A stretch of 64,000 nucleotides of DNA. It comes from Clostridiales bacterium CHKCI001 (GTDB lineage Bacteria; Bacillota; Clostridia; Lachnospirales; Lachnospiraceae). Shown here in pieces: positions 60,645 to 64,000 of the stretch (position 1 is its first letter; each line of letters starts with the position of its first letter). The stretch is from contig FCNS01000020.1 of the NCBI GenBank assembly GCA_900045905.1, positions 21,309-85,308 on the forward strand. The letters are read 5' to 3'. The position numbers and the translations under genes were made by a program. The notes under the pieces were generated by a model that ran no database searches, was not told the origin of the DNA, and saw nothing but the letters and a program-made list of their open reading frames with translations.

Positions 60645-60727
60645 GTTTTATTTCGGTTTTCTGATTTTTTAGAAAAGGAAAACCGCCCTCCTTTACTATT
60701 TTGTATTTTATGCTTGATACGGATAGT

Positions 60728-60756
60728 ATTATACTACAAAATAAAAAAGAAAACAA
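60728..60756 (-). promoter_or_regulatory. FMN reductase promoter
   Basis: Minus strand TTGTTT (60756-60751), 17 bases, TATAAT (60733-60728), giving an about 80-base leader. Confidence 0.6.
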
Positions 60757-60805
60757 TTGGACGTAATAGATGTAACGTAAATTTGAAGAAAAATTAAGAT
60801 ATAGC

Positions 60806-60834
60806 TTGATTCGGATGCATTTATAGAATATTAT
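60806..60834 (+). promoter_or_regulatory. Fumarase-plsC promoter
   Basis: TTGATT (60806-60811), 17 bases, TATTAT (60829-60834). Confidence 0.55.
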
Positions 60835-60955
60835 AATTATAATACGAGAAATAAATCGACATATTGTATCAATGTGGTGAATGGAACTTGGGCATGAATT
60901 GATAACAGATTTAAAATGTCGGACTGGAAGTAAATTTTTTAAGAAGGGAAAGATT

Positions 60956-61798
60956 ATGAGAACAGTTTTATGTACAGAAATTATTAAAAATGTAAGGGAA
61001 ATGTGCATTGAGGCAAATCATTTTTTGTCCTCTGATATGAGAGAAGTATTTGAAACTGCTAAGGAGAAAGAGCGGTCTCCATTAGGAACCCAAATCTTAG
61101 CACAGTTAGAAGAAAATTTACAAATTGCAGCAGATGATAAGATTCCAATTTGTCAGGATACTGGTATGGCAGTATTATTTGTAAAACTAGGACAAGATGT
61201 GCATGTAGATGGGGGAAGTTTGACGGATGCATTAAATGAAGGAGTTCGTCAAGGGTATAAAGAGGGATTTTTGAGAAAGTCTGTTGTGGGAGATCCAATT
61301 TTAAGAGTCAATACAAAAGATAATACACCTGCGGTCATCCATTATGATATTGTGGATGGGGATCAGATTGAAATTACAATCGCTCCAAAGGGATTTGGAA
61401 GTGAGAACATGAGCCGAGTGTTTATGCTAAAACCAGCTGATGGAATTGAGGGAGTAAAAGAGGCAGTCTTAACAGCAGTAAGAGATGCTGGACCAAATGC
61501 CTGTCCTCCGATGGTAGTAGGAGTTGGAATTGGGGGAACGTTTGAAAAATGTGCTTACCTTTCTAAAAAAGCCTTAACAAGAAACTTAAATGAAAAGCCA
61601 CAAATTTCTTGGGTGAAGGAATTGGAGGAAGAGCTGCTAGAAAAAATAAATAAACTGGGTATTGGACCAGGTGGATTAGGAGGAAGTCAGACTGCATTTG
61701 CTGTAAATGTAGAGACGTACCCAACCCATATTGCAGGTCTTCCAGTTGCAGTTAATATTTGCTGTCATGTAAACCGTCATGTAACGAGAGTATTATAA
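60956..61798 (+). CDS. Class I fumarate hydratase, alpha subunit
   Basis: 280 residues from ATG 60956 (AAGGGAAAG upstream); an earlier in-frame start is not supported. Cluster and active-site signatures are ICQDTGMAVLFVKLGQD (with the first cysteine), NACPPMVVGVGIGG and GIGPGGLGGSQTAF. The 4Fe-4S enzyme interconverts fumarate and malate. Alpha and beta halves on separate genes are typical of Clostridia and archaea. L-tartrate dehydratase is a close relative and cannot be fully excluded, but the beta subunit follows the fumarase pattern. Confidence 0.92.
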   Translation: MRTVLCTEIIKNVREMCIEANHFLSSDMREVFETAKEKERSPLGTQILAQLEENLQIAADDKIPICQDTGMAVLFVKLGQDVHVDGGSLTDALNEGVRQGYKEGFLRKSVVGDPILRVNTKDNTPAVIHYDIVDGDQIEITIAPKGFGSENMSRVFMLKPADGIEGVKEAVLTAVRDAGPNACPPMVVGVGIGGTFEKCAYLSKKALTRNLNEKPQISWVKELEEELLEKINKLGIGPGGLGGSQTAFAVNVETYPTHIAGLPVAVNICCHVNRHVTRVL

Positions 61799-61811
61799 GG
61801 GAGGAAAAAGA

Positions 61812-62363
61812 ATGGATCAGTATATTACAACTCCATTGACAAAAGAAAAGATTAAAAATCTAAAAGCAGGGGATTATGTGCATATTACAGGAACGATTTA
61901 TACCGCAAGAGATGCAGCACATAAGCGTATGGATGAGGCTTTGGAACGGGGAGAACAACTTCCTATTGAAATAAAAGATGCCATTATTTATTATATGGGA
62001 CCGTCTCCAGCACGAAAGGGACGTCCCATTGGGTCTGCTGGACCAACGACTGCAAGCCGTATGGACAAATATACTCCAAGATTACTAGATCTTGGAATGA
62101 GTGGGATGATTGGAAAAGGGAAACGTTCTCAAGCAGTTAAAGATGCAATTATTCGAAATCAAGCGGTTTATTTTGCTGCGGTTGGAGGAGCAGGTGCACT
62201 TCTTTCCAAGAGAATTATTCGTTCTGAGGTTATTGCCTATGATGACTTGGGCACAGAGGCAATCCGTAAGTTGGAGGTGGAAGATTTTCCAGTTATTGTA
62301 GTGATTGATGCACAAGGCAATAATTTATATGAAACTGCAATATTAAATTATCGAGAGGATTGA
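61812..62363 (+). CDS. Class I fumarate hydratase, beta subunit
   Basis: 183 residues. TGTIYTARDAAHKRM binds substrate, MGPSPARKGRPIGSAGPTTA and MIGKGKRS are hallmark segments, and AVGGAGALLSKRI completes the fold. It starts 13 bases after the alpha gene with GGGAGG and together they form the fumarase. Confidence 0.94.
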   Translation: MDQYITTPLTKEKIKNLKAGDYVHITGTIYTARDAAHKRMDEALERGEQLPIEIKDAIIYYMGPSPARKGRPIGSAGPTTASRMDKYTPRLLDLGMSGMIGKGKRSQAVKDAIIRNQAVYFAAVGGAGALLSKRIIRSEVIAYDDLGTEAIRKLEVEDFPVIVVIDAQGNNLYETAILNYRED

Positions 62364-62370
62364 TGAAGTT

Positions 62371-63087
62371 ATGAAACGAATTTTATTTATGATATTACGT
62401 TTGTTTTACATTGCACCTGTTTATTTTTGGCGTTTATGGTGGTATAGCTGGCATCTCGATCGATATGATGATGATAAATGCTTCGCATTTCTAAAAGATA
62501 TGACAACAAGGGCAAACAAAGCAGGTCGTGTTAAAATTGATGTTCATGGAATTGAAAATATTCCAGAACAGGATGGATTTATTTTCTTTCCAAATCATCA
62601 AGGGTTGTTTGATGTACTTACCTTTTTGGAAAGTTCTCCAAAAAAGTTCCGTATTGTAATGAAAAAAGAGGTTGCCAATGTTGTATTAGTGAAGCAAGTG
62701 AGATTACTGCTGCGAGGATTATCCATAGATAGAGAAGATGTTCGCGCTTCTATTAAAGTAATTCAGCAGATGACAAAGGAAGTAAAAGCGGGTAAAAATT
62801 ATCTTATCTTTGCGGAAGGGACAAGAAGCCGCAATAAAAATGAATTGTTAGAGTTTAAAGGTGGAAGTTTTAAGAGTGCAGTAAATGCCAAATGTCCGAT
62901 TGTTCCAGTGGCGTTAATTGATTCTTATCAGTCTTTTGATACAAATTCGATTAAACCATTGACAGTACAAATTCATTATTTGAAACCAATTCCATATGAA
63001 GAATATAAAGGAATGAAAACAACAGATATAGCAGAAATGGTTCGGGAGCGAATTCAAACAGTGATACATGAGAATGAACATAAGTGA
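62371..63087 (+). CDS. plsC: 1-acyl-sn-glycerol-3-phosphate acyltransferase PlsC
   Basis: 238 residues with an N-terminal membrane helix. The acyltransferase motif is NHQGLFD near residue 75 (the NHxxxxD equivalent), the second is EGTRSR near 150, and FKGGSFKSA / VPVALI follow. It makes phosphatidic acid. It starts seven bases after the fumarase beta stop, so is part of that transcript. Confidence 0.93.
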   Translation: MKRILFMILRLFYIAPVYFWRLWWYSWHLDRYDDDKCFAFLKDMTTRANKAGRVKIDVHGIENIPEQDGFIFFPNHQGLFDVLTFLESSPKKFRIVMKKEVANVVLVKQVRLLLRGLSIDREDVRASIKVIQQMTKEVKAGKNYLIFAEGTRSRNKNELLEFKGGSFKSAVNAKCPIVPVALIDSYQSFDTNSIKPLTVQIHYLKPIPYEEYKGMKTTDIAEMVRERIQTVIHENEHK

Positions 63088-63120
63088 AAATTCCATGTAG
63101 CATGAAAATGATCAGTGATA

Positions 63121-63339
63121 ATGCAACTGTTCTCGAAAGATGCCTTGGGAGAGGGAGATATTGTTGTCTTTGCTCCAGAAATAAATGAACAGACATTATC
63201 GCGTTATTTTAATGGGGAGTTAATGTGGCAAGCTGTGGATAGTAATCCTCATATGTTGTTCCGTATTAGGACAGATAATTACACAGATATGGCAGCAACA
63301 TTTTGTGAGTTTGTTCAGTCTAAATTAAGTTATCAATAA
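63121..63339 (+). CDS. Small hypothetical protein
   Basis: 72 residues from ATG 63121 or two residues longer from GTG 63115. MQLFSKDALGEGDIVVFAPE, then RYFNGELMWQAVDSNPHML and FCEFVQSKLSYQ. No ribosome site is evident and no family was recognised; it looks like a short alpha/beta protein or the fragment of one. A hairpin (TAAGGAG/CTCCTTA, 63337-63360) overlaps its stop and ends the operon. Confidence 0.4.
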   Translation: MQLFSKDALGEGDIVVFAPEINEQTLSRYFNGELMWQAVDSNPHMLFRIRTDNYTDMAATFCEFVQSKLSYQ

Positions 63340-63458
63340 GGAGGCTAGTCTATCTCCTTATTCAAACATTTGGGCAAAGACGAGATTACGCATTAAATAA
63401 AATTTAAATTACTAAAAAAATAACCAATTTGAAAAAAATAAAAAAATTAAAAAAAGGG

Positions 63459-63487
63459 TTGACAAGAGAGGAGAGATACTATATAAT
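63459..63487 (+). promoter_or_regulatory. tRNA-Ser promoter
   Basis: Consensus TTGACA (63459-63464), 17 bases, TATAAT (63482-63487). Confidence 0.8.
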
Positions 63488-63533
63488 AAATCTTGCGTTG
63501 TGAAGACGTATCATATTAAGAAATTAAAATCAT

Positions 63534-63621
63534 GGAGAAATACTCAAGTGGCTGAAGAGGCGCCCCTGCTAAGGGTGTAGACCGTTCGCGCGGTGCGAGG
63601 GTTCAAATCCCTCTTTCTCCG
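63534..63621 (+). tRNA. tRNA-Ser (GCT)
   Basis: 88 bases with the long variable arm of class II tRNAs. Acceptor GGAGAAA/TTTCTCC, anticodon loop CTGCTAA (anticodon GCT), variable arm around CCGTTCGCGCGG, T-arm GAGGGTTCAAATCCCTC, discriminator G. Confidence 0.96.
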
Positions 63622-63694
63622 TTTTCTTAATTCCTTAAATATGATTATTTTTTTGCTAGTGTCCTAAATAGTATAAAAAAGTCGAAAAAAACAG

Positions 63695-63875
63695 TTGACA
63701 AAAAACAGAAACTGTGATATAGTAAACAAAGTTGTGACAGAGAAAGCAAAAAGAAAAGCTTGACAAGCAACAAAAGATGTGATAGGATATCGGATGTTGC
63801 AAAAAAAAACAACAGACCAGAAAATAAAAAAGTTTGAAAAAAGTGCTTGACAAACGAAAATGAGTATGGTAAGAT
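63695..63875 (+). promoter_or_regulatory. Three tandem promoters and leader of an rRNA operon
   Basis: TTGACA 63695-63700 with TATAGT 63718-63723; TTGACA 63760-63765 with TAGGAT 63783-63788; TTGACA 63847-63852 with TAAGAT 63870-63875. All have 17-base spacers and perfect -35 boxes. The leader that follows (GAACCTTGATAACTAAACAG near 63906) is the usual Clostridial rRNA leader start. The 16S gene itself begins beyond the right edge. Confidence 0.75.
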
Positions 63876-64000
63876 AATCGAGTCGCTGTTGAGCGACAGA
63901 GAAAGAACCTTGATAACTAAACAGTATAACCAACCCTGAAAAATTCTAAGAGAATAATTCAGAACAGCATCAAAAGATGCACCTTAAAACCAGTAAGAAC

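Noticed and set aside
60881..60955. Longer N-terminus of fumarase alpha
   Set aside because: The earlier in-frame start lacks a ribosome site and the extra residues do not fit the family, while ATG 60956 follows AAGGGAAAG.

Overview
The window is a contiguous piece of a low-GC Firmicutes chromosome. The gene set points to the family Lachnospiraceae or a close relative in Clostridia: a split two-subunit class I fumarase, a large SRP RNA next to dnaX-ybaB-recR, the DUF6128-type acidic protein, the selenium-linked DUF3343/YqeC genes, and an obligate-anaerobe style of metabolism. The window contains the chromosomal replication origin. Genes to its left (mnmE, jag, yidC, yidD, rnpA, rpmH) run leftward, and dnaA, dnaN, yaaA, recF, gyrB and gyrA run rightward.

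Layout. 1-4.1 kb: mnmE (cut by the window edge) and the membrane-insertion/RNase P operon. 4.2-8.2 kb: a three-part origin with very dense DnaA boxes before dnaA, between dnaA and dnaN, and after dnaN; the dnaA-dnaN gap also holds a box/GC/CTA-repeat/AT-rich unwinding element. 8.2-14 kb: yaaA, recF, gyrB, gyrA. 14.1-16.4 kb: a small selenium-handling cluster (cysteine desulfurase-like, DUF3343, YqeC). 16.4-17.3 kb: a lipoprotein barnase with its barstar. 17.3-28.6 kb, leftward: an L-ascorbate utilisation locus (PRD regulator, UlaG lactonase, UlaCAB PTS, UlaE, an uncharacterised beta-propeller, UlaF, transaldolase, split transketolase); the expected decarboxylase UlaD is absent. 29-34 kb: metG, a DUF362 lipoprotein, a permease, and a headless regulator fragment. 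34.3-39.8 kb: accessory region with a secreted protein, lipoprotein, two ABC permeases, ATPase, and a decayed ABC exporter. 40-45.9 kb: DUF885 peptidase, MarR regulator, acylphosphatase, tatD, rsmA, DUF6128 protein. 46-49.3 kb: small hypothetical, a broken WG-repeat lipoprotein, a large membrane protein. 49.4-56 kb: tadA, SRP RNA, pfk, dnaX-ybaB-recR, a degenerate AAA-like protein, a CvpA-like protein. 56-64 kb: cytidylate kinase-like, lrgAB, tRNA-Cys, a lipoprotein amidase, tRNA-Lys, an FMN reductase, fumarase, plsC, tRNA-Ser, and three tandem promoters leading into an rRNA operon beyond the right edge.

Three things go beyond routine annotation. First, a roughly 190-bp dispersed element occurs as three near-complete copies, one tandem partial and one end remnant. 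All five lie on the minus strand and fold into a cloverleaf-like structure with compensatory changes between copies; two begin directly after a stop codon. Second, a roughly 65-bp promoter/leader/ribosome-binding cassette is reused in front of mnmE, yaaA and an amidase gene. Third, the origin shows a 23-bp-stem palindrome built from four DnaA boxes, a DnaA box lying between the dnaN Shine-Dalgarno and its ATG, and a DnaA-trio-like unwinding element. All family assignments come from reading motifs by eye; no database search was run.
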